A program made the translations under genes and the position numbers. From the NCBI RefSeq assembly GCF_965363235.1, contig NC_134850.1:38250602-38314601 (forward strand): 64,000 nt of DNA, given 5' to 3'. The number at the start of each line of letters is the position of its first letter. Position 1 is the stretch's first letter. Origin of the DNA: Mytilus galloprovincialis. Taxonomy: Eukaryota; Mollusca; Bivalvia; Mytilida; Mytilidae. The notes below the pieces were generated by a model, which was not told where the DNA came from, made no database searches, and was given only the letters and a program-made list of their open reading frames with translations. Of the stretch, positions 15,201-30,500 are shown piece after piece.

Positions 15201-18200
15201 ATTTGTTGGTCTATAGTGAGTATATTTAAAGGGAAACTTCGCAAAAAAATCAAAAATTGATATTATGTTCATTCTGTATAAAAATGCTCAAATTCATACA
15301 TATCAAAGTTTTATTCCGCTAGATGAGCGATCACCATTGATTTTAAATTTAAAGTATAAATTCTCTGCGTTCAGCCATTTTGTCTTCTTTCTCGATTAAT
15401 AACAACGATATGTCTATAAACCACAAAGGACCAATACGACAGTAACCGATGTAGTCGTAATTGCGTGTGGATATCTTGTCACTCGTACGGTTGTTTTATC
15501 TGACTAACTAACTTGATACGGAAAATATTCTTATTTTTTTTATAATTACCATGGTCTGTTGTTTTTAAACCGTTTTAAAATATTGGAATTAGGTAAAAAG
15601 TCGAAGTTGAAATCATAAATAAGTGTTCCGTGAAAATTGTTTTCGAAAATCTAATTTGTTCATAATTCTTTAAAGTAATAAACTTTTTTCAAATAAATTC
15701 TGATCTTCCCTCATCTGATCACCAGAATGGCTAAAGGTATTACTTCCAAAGGTATTGTGAGGTGAGGTGACACGTCCAGGTATTCAAGCGATTTCCTGTC
15801 TGGCTTGCAAGTTCATGCATCGTTTCACTTCAGCAGGTATTGATCAGTGTACACGGCCGATAACTCATAACTTTCCATTTTGAACTATCAGATGTATAAT
15901 ATACAAGTCTGTCTTACTTGTCATTACTAAACTCATACGCTTGTTTATAAATAACATTTCTGGTGTAAAGAATATTATTCATAAAAATATAAATAATACC
16001 CAAAAAAATAAGATTTGATGAAATTAAAATCTATTTAAATATTTTTTCCAAGGGTAAATTTGGATAAAAAGTAATATATACTCGTTGTCAATAGTGAAGG
16101 ACAGAGTGGAACATACCAGAAATATTGATTTATAAAATGAACGCACTTGTCGACGATTCGTTTATAAGACTGGGTAGAAAGTTACGGAACTATAGCGCAA
16201 TCTAAAATATATACATGTATACATTGAACATAAGAAAAAAAAAAATATTTTGAATAAATTAGGGTAAAAGTTTTGTAAAAAGCCTAGTCCACGTATGCCA
16301 ACAGTATGTAATCATCGAATGTCGATAGGCTATTGTATACCAAAAGAAAAAGAAGAAGAGAACCAATTTGATTTAAATACAGGTCGATGTATAACTTGCT
16401 TCGGTTCATCGAAGTTGTGGACATAGTAAAATCACAGATTTATATTTCAATAAGATTGTTCTCGAACAAAGGAAGGAATTCGTCATCACAATTGTTATAT
16501 ATGCCACTGGACGGACACTAACTTTAAAAATAAATTGCTTGTCCGCTAAATAGGGGTATTCTTGTCAGATAAAAGAGATAAAAAAATAGGGAAATATGAC
16601 ATTAAATTGTTCTGCCTTTTTTTTAAACATCGTTAAAAAGATGTGTATTTAAGGTGAACGCCACAAGAACCCTGTAATACTAGTACGAGAGTATAGCATG
16701 TAAACATTCCTTCTCAATAATATGGTTGTATTCGAAATCTTTTCATACAGATTGACAACTCATGGTCCGATATGCATGTAATATTTGCCACATGACGCCC
16801 ATAGTTCTTTCTACCATCATCATCTTATTCTTTAATATTGCTGTTAACATCGATGGTTCACACCCAAACAAAATGGGAGTGATGTACCTTCAGAGCTTCT
16901 CCGTGTTATAACTTGTGAATCTTAATATATAGACAAAAATTTGGTATTGAAATGAATCTACATCTCACAAACAGGATGTTTAAATAACGATTTTGAGTAA
17001 TCCCCTAACAAACCAATATAAACGTATGGCAAGATATAACCATGATTGAAGGAATTTAGTTTTTGTCAGACGCAAGAACTCATCACTATCATAAACGTAT
17101 ACGTATATATGCATGCAGTTTCAAATATCAAGAACAAGCCAGCGATGTCGATAGTCTGTTTTCTAACTGTTCAGAGTTAGACATGTCACTTGTTCATTCT
17201 TGGAAGCCTTCATATTCCCCGTCCAACGATTGGAACTCTTTCTGGTTGTGTTGACTATATATGCTTGTATGGTTATTCTGTCGTTTATCTGTACAACTGG
17301 TTGCATTTCCTCTCCTTTCCCAACAAACAAACTAACGAAACGCTACTAGTCTGCTTTCTCTGGAGCTCATCCTCAATGGCGCTTACACGTCAGGAAACTT
17401 ACATGTATACTAATAATGATTGTTTCAAGAACAACGATGTAGGGACGAACTATTCTAATTTCGTCAATATCAGTTATGCATGACTAAAATATAAGTTTTA
17501 TTACAACAACTGTATTTGGTTTAGAATGTATGTTAACTAATTAATGTGTTTTTATAGACTAGCTCAAATCCTCATCCAAATAATATAATCTATATGTAAT
17601 AATCGTTTCCTACCACACCAAGATTTAATGCTAAGCGGTAGACATATTTTAGGTACTAATTAAGTAATTAAATGAACAATATTATTGATAACAATAATTA
17701 ATCATTAATGTGCAAAGATTAAAAAACAACAGTAGTTTTTCTTTATTTGTACGTATTATATTCCGCTTCGGTAGAGTTATCTTCAAATAGTTTCAGATTT
17801 TAATTAATACATGGGTTTCAAAAGTCTAAATGTAAGTATGCTCGTACATTTTTTTGCCTAATAAAGACAATCAAAATGCTTTGGTGAAGCTATTTTTAAT
17901 TTCTAAGTTCCCCTTTTTTATGAGACATAAATCAAGGACAAGAGGTGTATATCATTTCATTCTGACACATGAATTAAGTTTTCCGTCTTTAACCGAAAAT
18001 TGTTTATTTCTTAGTAAATTAATTTATTTGAATTCAAATAAATAATAGCACCAACTATAATTAAATAATTCCACGGCGATCTATTTTCATTTGTCACCAA
18101 CTTGAATATGTATTTTAAATGTGTGTATTAAATGCTCCCTTGTTTTATAATCCACTGATCCGAATAGACAGTCACACCTGGCAAGGTGTGTCCTAGAGGC

Positions 18201-21200
18201 GTGGTTAACATGATACCGAAGTGCAAATAACAATTTACCTTTCAACAAGCCATCTACGAGTTTTGCCACAGAACCGTGAATACACACATCGTATAAACCT
18301 AGTCATAGCAGAGACAGTAAAAGGTCACTAAGAGTACACCAACATATTGTCTTTACAGATTATTGTTCACCTTATCAGTCCGAAAATGCATTAATTAAAA
18401 ATAAATTTATAACATTTTGTGTTGTCTAAAAAATTAATTTGAATATATACGTTTAACATAGAAAATTTATCTCATGACTATGTACAATTGCACGTCTGTG
18501 CGTTTTATCTTCTGATCATCGACTGGTTATTAGATAAAGCAGAAGTCATCGACGCGCTTACGATTACGTTAAAATATGATTAAAAACCAAGACTTTTAAT
18601 GATCGTATTTTAAATCCCGGCATGCAAAAACCAGGAGAAAACGTCACGACCTACAGGAAGTTGTTAATATTTTTTCATTGATTATTGAATTTCTCCTTTA
18701 TTACTGCAATTATAGCGATAAAACTTTGTGAATATATATATTATGTCATAATGAACATATTTAAACCATAAGTAAAAAATCACGAATTTTCCCTTTAATA
18801 GTCATAGGAATTGATAGATTTTCAATTAAACAAACTGTATTATATGTTTATTTTGTGTACAGTAATATTTGGATAAAAAATATGGATTTTATTGAAAAAA
18901 AATGATAATATAATTTATAAAGATACATTGAAATAATTTTTTTTTGGTCATACTTTTGGTTCATAGTTTTACATTTTATACTTCTCAAGTGTACAAGTAT
19001 ACTACTGAGATAAGACTGGAATGAAGGTCTTCCTGTAAGCAACTTGATGAAAATAAAATATTGAATTGGGGTATACTATTATCTGCCCCTGATACAGTAT
19101 GCATTTGATACCCTTGTATGTTAATCTATGAAATATAAAAATGAAGATGTGGTATGATTGCTAATGAGAGAAAACTCTCCAGAAGAGACTAAATGACACA
19201 GAAATTAATAACTGTAGGTCACCGTACTAACTTCAACAATGAGCAAAAAGCCCATACAGCATAGTCAGCTGTAAAAGGCCCTGAAATGACAATATAAAAC
19301 AGTTCAAACCAAAATTCTAACAGCCTAATTTATGTACAAAACATACTATTGCTTACTATGTGGTATGGGTTTTGCTCATTGTCAAAGGCCAAGCTGTGAC
19401 CTATAAGCTGCCAACTTATGCATTATTTGGTGTCTGGTAGAGAGTTGTCTCTTTGGCAAGTTTTCCACATCAGTTTCATTTTGGTATTTAAATTAAATGT
19501 GTTGTTTTCATAGCTTTGTCGTTTGATTGGTAATTATATTCATTGAATTTTAATTTTTTTGTACATTTTTTTTTTTTATAGCTTTATGATAAAAGATTTT
19601 CCAGGAGAAAGACAGTTTGAAGTAACACTTGATCTAAGTATTTGCTTTAATTCAAATTCTCCATGTGAAATATCAGTACCAATTTTGAAGAATACCATCC
19701 TTCCCAAGTCCATATGTGAGTGGAAAAGTGATTTTATTGATCCAAGTAAGTGCTTTAAAGTTTTGATATAAGGTAGTTTATCATAAAATTCTGATAACTT
19801 GACACTAAATACACATGTTCATAATGATGTTAACTGTTGAAAATATATGCCAAAAAAGAATTTTGACCCAGAATTACAGTTCACTGAACATAGAAATCTG
19901 ATAATAAGGCTCCGCCAAATGGCTGTTCTCCCTATAGTGATTAGTCTGTTGGTCTGTAACTAATTGTGGCCACGCTATATCTAACGAACCATGATAATTT
20001 CTTACTTTATACTTTACATGTATAGTAACCAATATCAGAGGGTGTGTTATAATGTTTGTACATTTATCAAATGATCTAGATCTAAGTTCAAGGTCAAAAC
20101 TTTAGTTTCAGTTGACAACCCCATGTCTTAATGTAAAGATCATGTTCACTCTATATCTAGAGAAATGTTTAGATTTTAAAATTTATACTTAAGATGTGTA
20201 TTACCCAATACCAGAGAGTGTGTCATATTGTATGTACAACTTCCTAGATCAAAGTTCTAGGTCATAAACTTTGGTTTCAGTGGACAACCATATATAAAGA
20301 TGATGTCTGCTTTATATCTTCAGAACCATTATGAATTTATAGTTAATACTTGACATTTATATTAACCAACACCAGAGGGTGTGTCATAATGTATGTACAA
20401 CTTTTTAGATCAAAGATCAAGGTCAGAAACTTTGACAATCCAATGTTCTATGGTAAAAATACATATTTTTACCACATATAAACAATATGCTATTTATCTC
20501 GATGATGTCTAGTTGGTTGTGCTTGTTGGCATTCTGTCCTATAGACACATTTTCTTGTTTAATTATATTAATGTAAATGTGAAAACAAGGGTGAATCTTA
20601 ACTATATGTGGACACAAAGCAAGTGTATTTGTTGACAGAGATTTAAATCATGAGGAGGTGACCAGTGGTTACAGTTTCAATATCATTTTACTTTAATGTT
20701 AACAGCAAAAATACATAATATTGTGCATTGCTATAAAGAACACTAAGAACTTTGCTAAGATTGAAATACTAGTTCTTTATCTGTTCTATTATCAAGTATT
20801 TTCATCATGTTATGTTTTGTTTTTCTTGTGTAGATTTTTCATACATGATGTTTTTGGTGGGAAAAGGTTTAACCATAGAAAGTACACTTAGTGAGAATGA
20901 TATGACAGACCTAATGGAAACACTTGGTCTAACAGACTTTTTACTAAAAGAGTCCTGCAGTTTAGTTGGATGGATTAATGGTTAAGTACAAAACTCTGTT
21001 GTAAATGGTCTATTAAATTGATATAAATAAATAACCATAAGATGTACTAGCACTCTCCATGTTTTACTGGGATTAAATCTAAAGTTTTTATTTGTTTCAA
21101 TACTGATCTCTTGTGTATATCAATGATCACTACAAGTTTAAATTTACAGCCGATTTCAATGAGTTTGTAGCTGAAGGTAAAATCTTTGGTTAGCTTGAAG

Positions 21201-24200
21201 TCATTGTAATGTCAGGTATGCTACCCTCCTTTCAAAGTAGCCAAGTCCAACAGACAGATAGATTGTTATCTGTCAGACTAGTCTACTCTAAAAGTATGGT
21301 AGTTTATCAAACCTAACAATGACTTCACAGTTCAGCTAACAAGCAAGCTAACCTAAGATATTACCTTTGGCTACACACTCAATAAAGTCAGCTGTAAAGC
21401 AATCTAAGTTTTTCATCTGTGAGTAGTTTTTAAGTTGAAGTGGTTATATATGTCTAGATATTTAAATACAATTATAACTTTTATGGAATGTACTTCATTT
21501 GTTGTTCCATCGTAAATTACATTTAATCAAATTGTCTGAAATTAAAAATTGAAATAAAGATAAAGTGATTTCTGAGTTCCATACCTCTCAAATATGATTG
21601 GTTGATATTATCTTTACATTGAATAAAATGCTTTAGTCTTCGGTTGAAAGCAATGTAATAGACTTTAAAATTTGAAGATGGCATAAGATTAGTCGAAGTA
21701 AATATTTATATCAGGAAAATGTAGATACATGTATCGTTCTTTTATTTAAGCATTCATTAATGTATTACGTATTTACAGAGTGTAATCAATCCATGGCAGT
21801 TTTACCCAGTAACATACAACCAGTAGGCTGCCACATCAGTGACTCCTGTAACACAGTAGACTGTTGTATAACACTGGAGAAGATTGGTCGATCATTTAAA
21901 ACTTTCATCAACATAGATCCTTGTCTCTTTAAGCTTAATGTTGCCATTGAACAACTGCAGTTCAGTAAATGGTTGTTTGACTATGAATGGGGATATCATG
22001 ACCAGGTCTGGCTTTTTGGATTTGTTAGAATGGAGTATGTATACTAAATTATAGTACTGTTGATTCATTATGAATTGTGGGATACTCATTTTTGGAAAAT
22101 GACGCAGTCATTGTTCCATAACTGCCGACCTGAACTTCATTACATTTCTCTGCCTACCGCGCTTGGTTTCGTATTTCCTATTTTCCATACAAACTGGAAT
22201 CTGCTTGTGTTATCATTATGCATCATTGTGTAGTATTAATTCAGCCAGGACCCAGTTTACACTGGTTTTTGCTTGTATTCCACTACACTCGAACAAAGTG
22301 TTGTAGTTTGACGGGAACCAGTTTTAAAATTTGTAAACTACAAAACGTAATCGGTTATTGTTCATTCCGTTTTGGTGTTTCATACCGACTTATATGGTTT
22401 GAATAAGCTTAAGACCCTTCAAACATTAATGTGATAGGTATATTAAAGATTGTTTTACAAAAGGATTGAACTGTTTTACTTTCAAAGTCGTACTATAGGG
22501 ATATCTGTCATATACGGATTTCCACTCTCACCGGTTAATTTCTTCTTTTACACGTGCTTTGGAAACTTCCTGTTTAATCGCAAGTTTTAAAATTGTTTTT
22601 GAGTGAATTAAACTTATTTTAACAATCATGAAGCGTTCCAGAATCATTTTAAAGCAGTTTCTTCTTCTCTTTGATGATGGAAAATAGGTTTTCTCAAGAA
22701 AATACCGCAAACGATCGCAGAGGAATTGAAACGTACAAGTCAAGTCGGCACCTGGTTAAATTGGCATCTAGTCAAATCGGCACCTATTCGACGTCAATTC
22801 GGCATCCAATAATATTTGTTATAATATTTTCTATTCAATTAATTAATTACTGTTACCAAGTACATAGTGAATATGTTGTTGTGTATTTTGGTAAACCACG
22901 AAACGAAAGTGAATATGTAGTGTATAAAGGTAAACAACGAAGCCCTTACAAAAGCTGTTGTTTTAACAATTAGACAATTTGTGTAATTGTAAAAACAAGT
23001 CAATTATTAAAATAAAATGGAAAACTATGAGTCCCTTTCAATAAATCAAACTTTCATGCCAAATAATTAGCAAATTTAAGGTGTTTGTCTTTCAGTAAAG
23101 TTTAAACAGCATTAAACCAACAATCCTGTAAAATGCTCAACTGGTTGAAATAATGCAGAAAAATACACAATATCTCATGTATTAGTCCAAATAATTATGA
23201 CGTCTGGCAAGGCTATTTTATTATTTTTCTGGGACGCCTTCATACGACGTTCGTAGGAAGGCGTCCCAGAAAAAAAATTAACATAGCCTTGCGGTTATAG
23301 GAAGGTGTTCCAGAATAAAATTAAAAAGCCTTGCCAGACGTAATAATTATTTGGACTATTCATATATATATATATCATTAAAAATACACCAAAAAAGTCA
23401 TTAGTTGAGAAAAATAAATATATACAAAATGTACATGAACACCCAAAAATGTGAAAGTTAGTATTTAACTCTTTTTGCTTAAATACTGAAAAAAATTCTG
23501 GCAACCCCTTTCTTATTTTTACCCTATTGCGTAAAATACTGTTAAAAATATATATTTAACATGGGTGACGAATTGACTATATCAGGTGTCGATTTTAACC
23601 AGGTGCTGATTTGTCCAGGTGCCAATTTAACTAGGTGCCAGTTTGACTAGAATTTTTTGACAAATGTTTGAAACTATCTGAGTTTCATTCGACCTTTGAT
23701 AGCAGTAACAAAAAGATTATTTACTTAATATTTTGTGGGAGAAGGGGGTTCAGACTGTGTGGTATCAGGTCTGTTTGTGCCCAATACATTTTCGCACCCT
23801 ACACGTTCGCACATTCACACTCTACTCATTCGCGCCCAATTTTAATTCAAATTCAAGTTGAATAATTGGAAAATCATGGTTGTTGTTTTAAATTGCTTTG
23901 GTGTAAATACTGAATGTATTTATAGCTTGGTATGAGTAAAACATTGAAGATTTAAAAGGAAAAAACACAAAAGATAATTGTTTTTAACAGCTTGGTCCCA
24001 TTGATCTGAAACAACGAAACAATAAAACATAGCAATCCACTAATATAACCAAAACATGATAAAATTTATTCAACACGCAGAAACAAACATAGTCAGAATC
24101 TCACTTCATTTTGAAACAAGTCAATGAAACAAGTTATAGCAATACACTAACCAAAACATGATTAAGAGTTATTCAACACAAAATAAAACGTTGACAAAAT

Positions 24201-27200
24201 ACCACTTTATTTAGAAAGGATTATTATTATTTTTAGCAATACCTTATCCAAAACATGATTAAGATTTATTCAACACAAAAAAAAATTGCTGTCTCACTTT
24301 ATTTTGAGACAATGACAACAATTATACTTATAAGAAAACACTTGCTTACAGAGTTATTAAACACAAAACCAATTAAGATTGGGTGCGAACAATGTAGGGT
24401 GTGAAAGTGACAGGGGTGAAAATGAGTGGACGCAAACGTGAATGGAAGCGAACGGACCCAGATTCAGACTATGTACCAGTGAGAAATATACAAGCCTTTC
24501 TACGGTATTTATTTGTACAATTCAGCTAGTCTTGACCTATTCATTTGTCTTAAAAAACCAGCCAGTTGTCACCTTCACTTCACACACACACACATATACG
24601 AATATCAATTATATGCTCACGATACATGTTGCATTGTTAAACTAATTACGGTATGTGAAAATCAAGACTTGCATAAAAACTATCCCAATATTAGAGACAG
24701 TGGCGTCATTTTTCTTCAGAGCTTTCAGCTCTTTGATTATGATTTTTTGGGGATAGGTGAACCACAAATTTAAAACAAATTTAAATGATCAATAATTAAG
24801 TATGAATTTTCTATAGGCTTGTATGCAGACTTAAGGGAGTTCGCTTCTCGGTTTCAAAGTAATTAACTTTTCAAAAAACTAGTTTATATAGATAGGGGAT
24901 TAATAAAGGAATCCAAAGGCCAAAAATAATTTATAGGTCTCCGTGCTTGTTTTCGAGATAATAGTCATTGAAATTTTGGCTGGAGAATATTCTCTCTTGA
25001 CTTTTCATAGCTTTACCATTGACAAGTTGAAGTTCTCAAAAACTGTTAAAAAATAATTAAAATTTTATAAGACTTATACAGATGGCTGATCATTATACAT
25101 GTAAAAGATTCACAAAAAGAAAAATGGGGGTCACCGGGCAAATATTTTCAAGGTATTCAAATGGATAACACCAGAGGATTCCGAAAATCTGGCAAAAAAT
25201 CTAAAACACGACAGGCCAGCTTCCTTAATCAAAACAAGGAAATCAAATATCCACAAAAATATGATTTTTCCTCAATCCATGAAAACAAAGATCAATCCAC
25301 AATATATGAGACCATATGTTATTTTTAAGAGTGGAAGATACAACACGAACCCTACCAAAAACTGGGGTGATCTCAATATGTCTTCTATCCTGATAAAACA
25401 TTGTACTCTCATCAAACTAAAAGATTCATTTTGAATATTATAAAATTTTATCAAATTTATATAATTACCTGTGTTTTATTTCAAAATTTCATTTTTCATC
25501 TTAATGATCATTGCAGGTTTAGAATAGTGGATTTAACAGCTGAGGGACAGTACCTGATAGATTTAACACTGAGTGTGTGTATGGAGGCTGATAGTTCTAT
25601 ACATTGTGAATTATCTATCCAGATTTTCAACCAATATAAACTGCCAAAACAAAAATGTAACTGGAATACTGGTTTCTTTATAAGCAGTAAGTGTAATGTA
25701 TTTTGATGGGTTTTTTTTATCCACAGGTTAATATATTTACAGTCTTTAACAATAGACATATTTCTATACAATATACCAAGTTCTAAATTGTCCAACTTGA
25801 AAAAAGAAGAAGATTATATTCAACAGTGAGCATAAAAGATCTGCAAATCAACACCAACAAAAAAATAAACACTGACAAGTTTTTTGACTAGTTGCTCAGT
25901 TCGAAGGAATGAATCTATTATGCAACTTATAAAAGTATTTTCACATTTACATTCTAAAAGCCTCCTGCAAACATCCTGCAGAAGCAAAGCTTTAGGTTTT
26001 CATTTTCCTTTTAATTTTTTGATTTTTCAGATTTTTATCTACAAAATTGGTTGACTGAGAAAGGATTTCCTAACGTCTCTCCTTTGCATGCTTACACAGT
26101 AAAACAGCTACTGTCTGACCTAAATGTAGCTGCTTACCAAATTGATCCTCCATGTTGGATGGATAAATCATATCAGAATGAATGGAAAATTGGTAAGCTT
26201 CTGTAGATTTTGATCATTCTGTGTTCAGATAACCTCACAGGACTTATAATTTATAAATGTCCACATGTTCTCCAGATTTTGTCTAAAATAAAAAAAAATA
26301 AGCAAAGTTGTTTTGTTGCAGTAATCTTTTGACTTGTCATGATATATTTGAATTTCATGGCAAAAATAAGGAGGTAGTTGTATTATTGCCAAGGATATCC
26401 ACCAGATTTCAAATGTCTTGAATGTAATCAATTATTTTATTTTCTTGTGTGGTATTGTTATGTTTATAATTTAAGTGTTTTTCTATGAGATATATGTACT
26501 TTTTTTTTACAGAATGTCCACATAACATAACCTTACCAACATTGCCTGACAACATTATTTGCAAACTTTTTGAGTCCTGTACAAAAATAGAGTGTTGTGC
26601 TGCGATACCACTGCTTAACACAACATTTAGCTTTTATCTGGATGTAGATACTTGTCATTCAAGTGTAACTGTTGGGATAGAGAAAATGTACCACAAGTAT
26701 AGCCTGCTGGATTATACCTATGGAGAAACAGAACATTTCAATTTGCTTGGGTTGGCAAGAATGAAGTATGTATGCTTCATTATTACAGTAGTAAAGCTGA
26801 TAACAATTCAACAACTTCAAATTATCCATTTGTTATCATCAAAAACACTAATACCTGGAAAATTTAATAATACATTATATTCTGCTTACAAAAGTAGAAG
26901 GCATTATGTTTTCTGACCATGCATCTGTTTTGTCTGTCCAGTATCAGGTCAATATATTTTTCAAAGATATATTGAAAATAACTGTATTGAAAGCATATTT
27001 TAATAATCTCTGCCAGAATGTTGAAGATCAGTTTTATCTAATCTCACACTATTATTGAACACTCCTGACCCTGACATAGCACATTCAAATTTACTTTGGA
27101 CCAACTAAGACTGTAAGAGGAGTACATAGCAATAAAGTATATTATTGAAAAGTTAATTAACAGCCACTTTTTTAAATGGTTACAAAAAATAAAAAATCAT

Positions 27201-27510
27201 GTATTACATCAACCATTCAAATTATTTATTAAAAAAGGAAAAACATTTTTAAATGAAATTTGATATAGTCAAATAAAAACAGCTGTGCTACTGGTCAATT
27301 CGATCATCTTAAAATGTTTGATATTACAGGTATACCATAGAAGATCTTCCTAATCTAGAAAGGATTGTTCTGAATTTAACATTCAGCTTTTGCATAGAAT
27401 CAAATAGGTCATGTGAATTTGTAACAACTCTCCTGAAAGATATGGTGTTTCCCAAACCTCTGTGCCAAGTGGATACAGTTTTCCAGACCAAAGGTAAAAT
27501 AAGGATGATA

Positions 27511-27541
<31 letters not shown>

Positions 27542-30500
27542 AACTGATTTAAGATAACAGGCTTATAATTTTGTATGCCATGTCTAGTCTATAGCTACAA
27601 AAGACTCATCAATAATGCTGGAATACATATAAATATATAATCTTGTTAAAGTACTAATAATTGTTTCTATTGGCTTCTCAGTGTCCTTTTAAAAAGGTTT
27701 AATGTATTTATATTTTGAAATTATTAAGGAAAAAAGAGATGTAGAATACCAATGGGATATTCAAAGTAGAAAATAAACTGACAACGCCATGGTAAAAAAG
27801 AAAAGACAATTTTAAACTGCAAACAACGGTACACAAAACATAACATAGAAAAACCACAAAATGAACAAACTTATTTTAGATCGTCTTGAATATGCATTTA
27901 ATATTTAATTAGCCTCTTGATGTTAAGCATCATCCTCCGGCAAAGTTCAGATGGTCATAGACCTCATCTTTATCTCTTTGTTTTCAGATTTCTCTTTAGA
28001 ACAGTGGAATAGAGAAAGAAAACTGACATCAGATGCCATCTTACCTGAACATTATGTATCTGAACTTCTTGAACAAACAGGGTTGTCAAGATACATTACT
28101 AATGATACTTGTAATATGGCCATGCATGGAGTGGATGGCAATGGTTGGATAAAAGGTAGGGCACTATTTCAAATAGGAATATTTATTTCACCTTGGTTCA
28201 TTTATATCTGTGGTTTTTTTTTTTTTTTTTTTTTTTTTGGGGGGGGGGGGGGTGGTAACCCTATGTTACTGACTTAATATCTAAACTTCCAAGGATTATC
28301 ACTACCTTTTTGATATACAAAATATAGTACATTGATCATAACATTCTATATATCCTATCTATGAAAATTTTCAGAAATTGGTCACTGTCATATATGCTTA
28401 GATTGTTCCAGTCACAAAATAATGCTACTCCTATCAAGACAAGAGTGCACACACTGAAATGTCTCGCCTTCTATACTAATCATTGATATTATGTTGATAG
28501 TCCTAAGTATAAAGCTAAGCTTTATAACAACTGTCACATAAACTTAACATTAACCAAGATAACTAAACATAGACCAATGAACCTTGAAAATGAGGTCAAG
28601 GTCAAATGAACCATGCCAGGCAGACATGTACAGCTAACAATGCTTCTATACAACATATATAGTTGACCTATTACTTATAGTTTAAGAAAAATAGACCAAA
28701 ACACAAAACTTAACACTGTGCAATGAACCGTGAAAATGAGGTCACGGTCAAATAAAACCTGTGCGACTGACATAAAGATCATAAAATATTTCCATACACC
28801 AAATATAGTTGACCTATGGCATATAGTATTAGATAAAAAGACCAAAACTCAAAAACTTAACTTTGACCACTGAACCATGAAAATGAGGTCAAGGTCACAT
28901 GACATCTGCCCACTAGACATGTACACCTTACAATCGTTCCATACAACAAATATAGTAGACCTATTGCATATAGTATGAGAAAAACAGACCAAAACACAAA
29001 AATTTAACTTTGACCACTGAACCATGAAAATGAGGTCAAGGTCACATGACATCTGCCCGCTAGACATGTATACCTTACAATCGTTCCATACAACAAATAT
29101 AGTAGACCTATTGCATATAGTATGAGAAAAACAGACCAAAACACAAAAATTTAACTATAACCACTGAACCATGATAATGAGGTCAAGGTCAGATGACACC
29201 TGCCAGTTGGACATGTACACCTTACAGTCCTTCCATACACTGAATATACTAGCCCTATTGCTTATAGTATCTGAGATATGGACTTGACCACCAAAACTTA
29301 ACCTTGTTCACTGATCCATGAAATGAGGTTGAGGTCAAGTGAAAACTGTCTGACAGACATGAGGACCTTGCAAGGTACGCACATATCAAATATAGTTATC
29401 CTATTACTTGATTACTTATAATAAGAGAGAATTCAACATTGCAAAAAATTTGAACTTTTTTTTCAAGTGGTCACTGAACCATGAAAATGAGGTCAAGGAC
29501 ATTGGACATGTGACTGACGGAAACTTCGTAACATGAGGCATCTATATACAAAGTATGAAGCATCCAGGTCTTCCACCTTCTAAAATAAAAAGCTTTTAAG
29601 AAGTTAGCTAACACTGCCGCCGCCGCCGGATCACTATCCCTATGTCGAGCTTTCTGCAACAAAAGTTGCAGACTCGACAAAAAGCATATAACTTTTGCAA
29701 GGTGCAGGAATATAGTATCTGTTCTAAAAATATAAATGATGTCATTATTAAAGCCATCTTTAAAAAGTGGGAGTTATCTCCCATTGTCCAGAATTTTAGT
29801 TGAATTAACTTCAGCCACTGCTTTATTCAATGCAATATTTATTTATTTGACTTCCTACTGATAATTTAAACCAAGCTTTACCTTTCAGTGCTTACAAGCA
29901 CTTTGATTTACCTTTACTGTGGAAACTAAGAGTTCTGTAAAGTAATACTAAGTGGAATGTCATTATATAGATTTTAGTGTCAGAGATTAAAAAAAACTAT
30001 AAAAAACTGTTTTAATCTTCTTACTGGACATATTCAATGATGGAACTTAGTAAATTGAAAAAAAATATTTCTGTGTTTAACCTGATAAACTTTAAAACAA
30101 TTATATTATTTTGTAGATTGTATTGAAGATACAGTTCTACCAAATATTACATCATATCCACTTGTTTGCCAACTGAAAAGTAGCTGCACAGAAATATCTT
30201 GCTGTTTGAATCTGGAGTCCATTAGGAAAACCATTGAAGTGTATCTAGGACTTAACCAGGATTTACAACTACTTGAGATTAGAATTGGAGAGCATACCTT
30301 TTTGGATTCCTTTCTGGGATTTAATTTTGGTATATTATTAAGGGGATATAAGATCTAGAGAAGGGGACAATCAAAGACCACACATCTTTTAGTTTTATAA
30401 ATAGATAAAACCATGGTAAAAAAATAAGAAAGGCAGATAGAAAAACAATCTGATACTCATCGCATATAAAAATAAGGTCATAATTCAGTGATGCCACATT

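Noticed and set aside
15230-18794. Possible host gene inside the 3.6-kb element (short frames near 17063-17483 and, minus strand, 18087-18287)
   Set aside because: Frames are under 100 codons, with no recognisable motif and no exon-like series.
28849-29680. Minus-strand open frames with an internally repeated protein sequence
   Set aside because: 147 bp is 49 codons, so the tandem core stays open by chance; the region is a repeat element.
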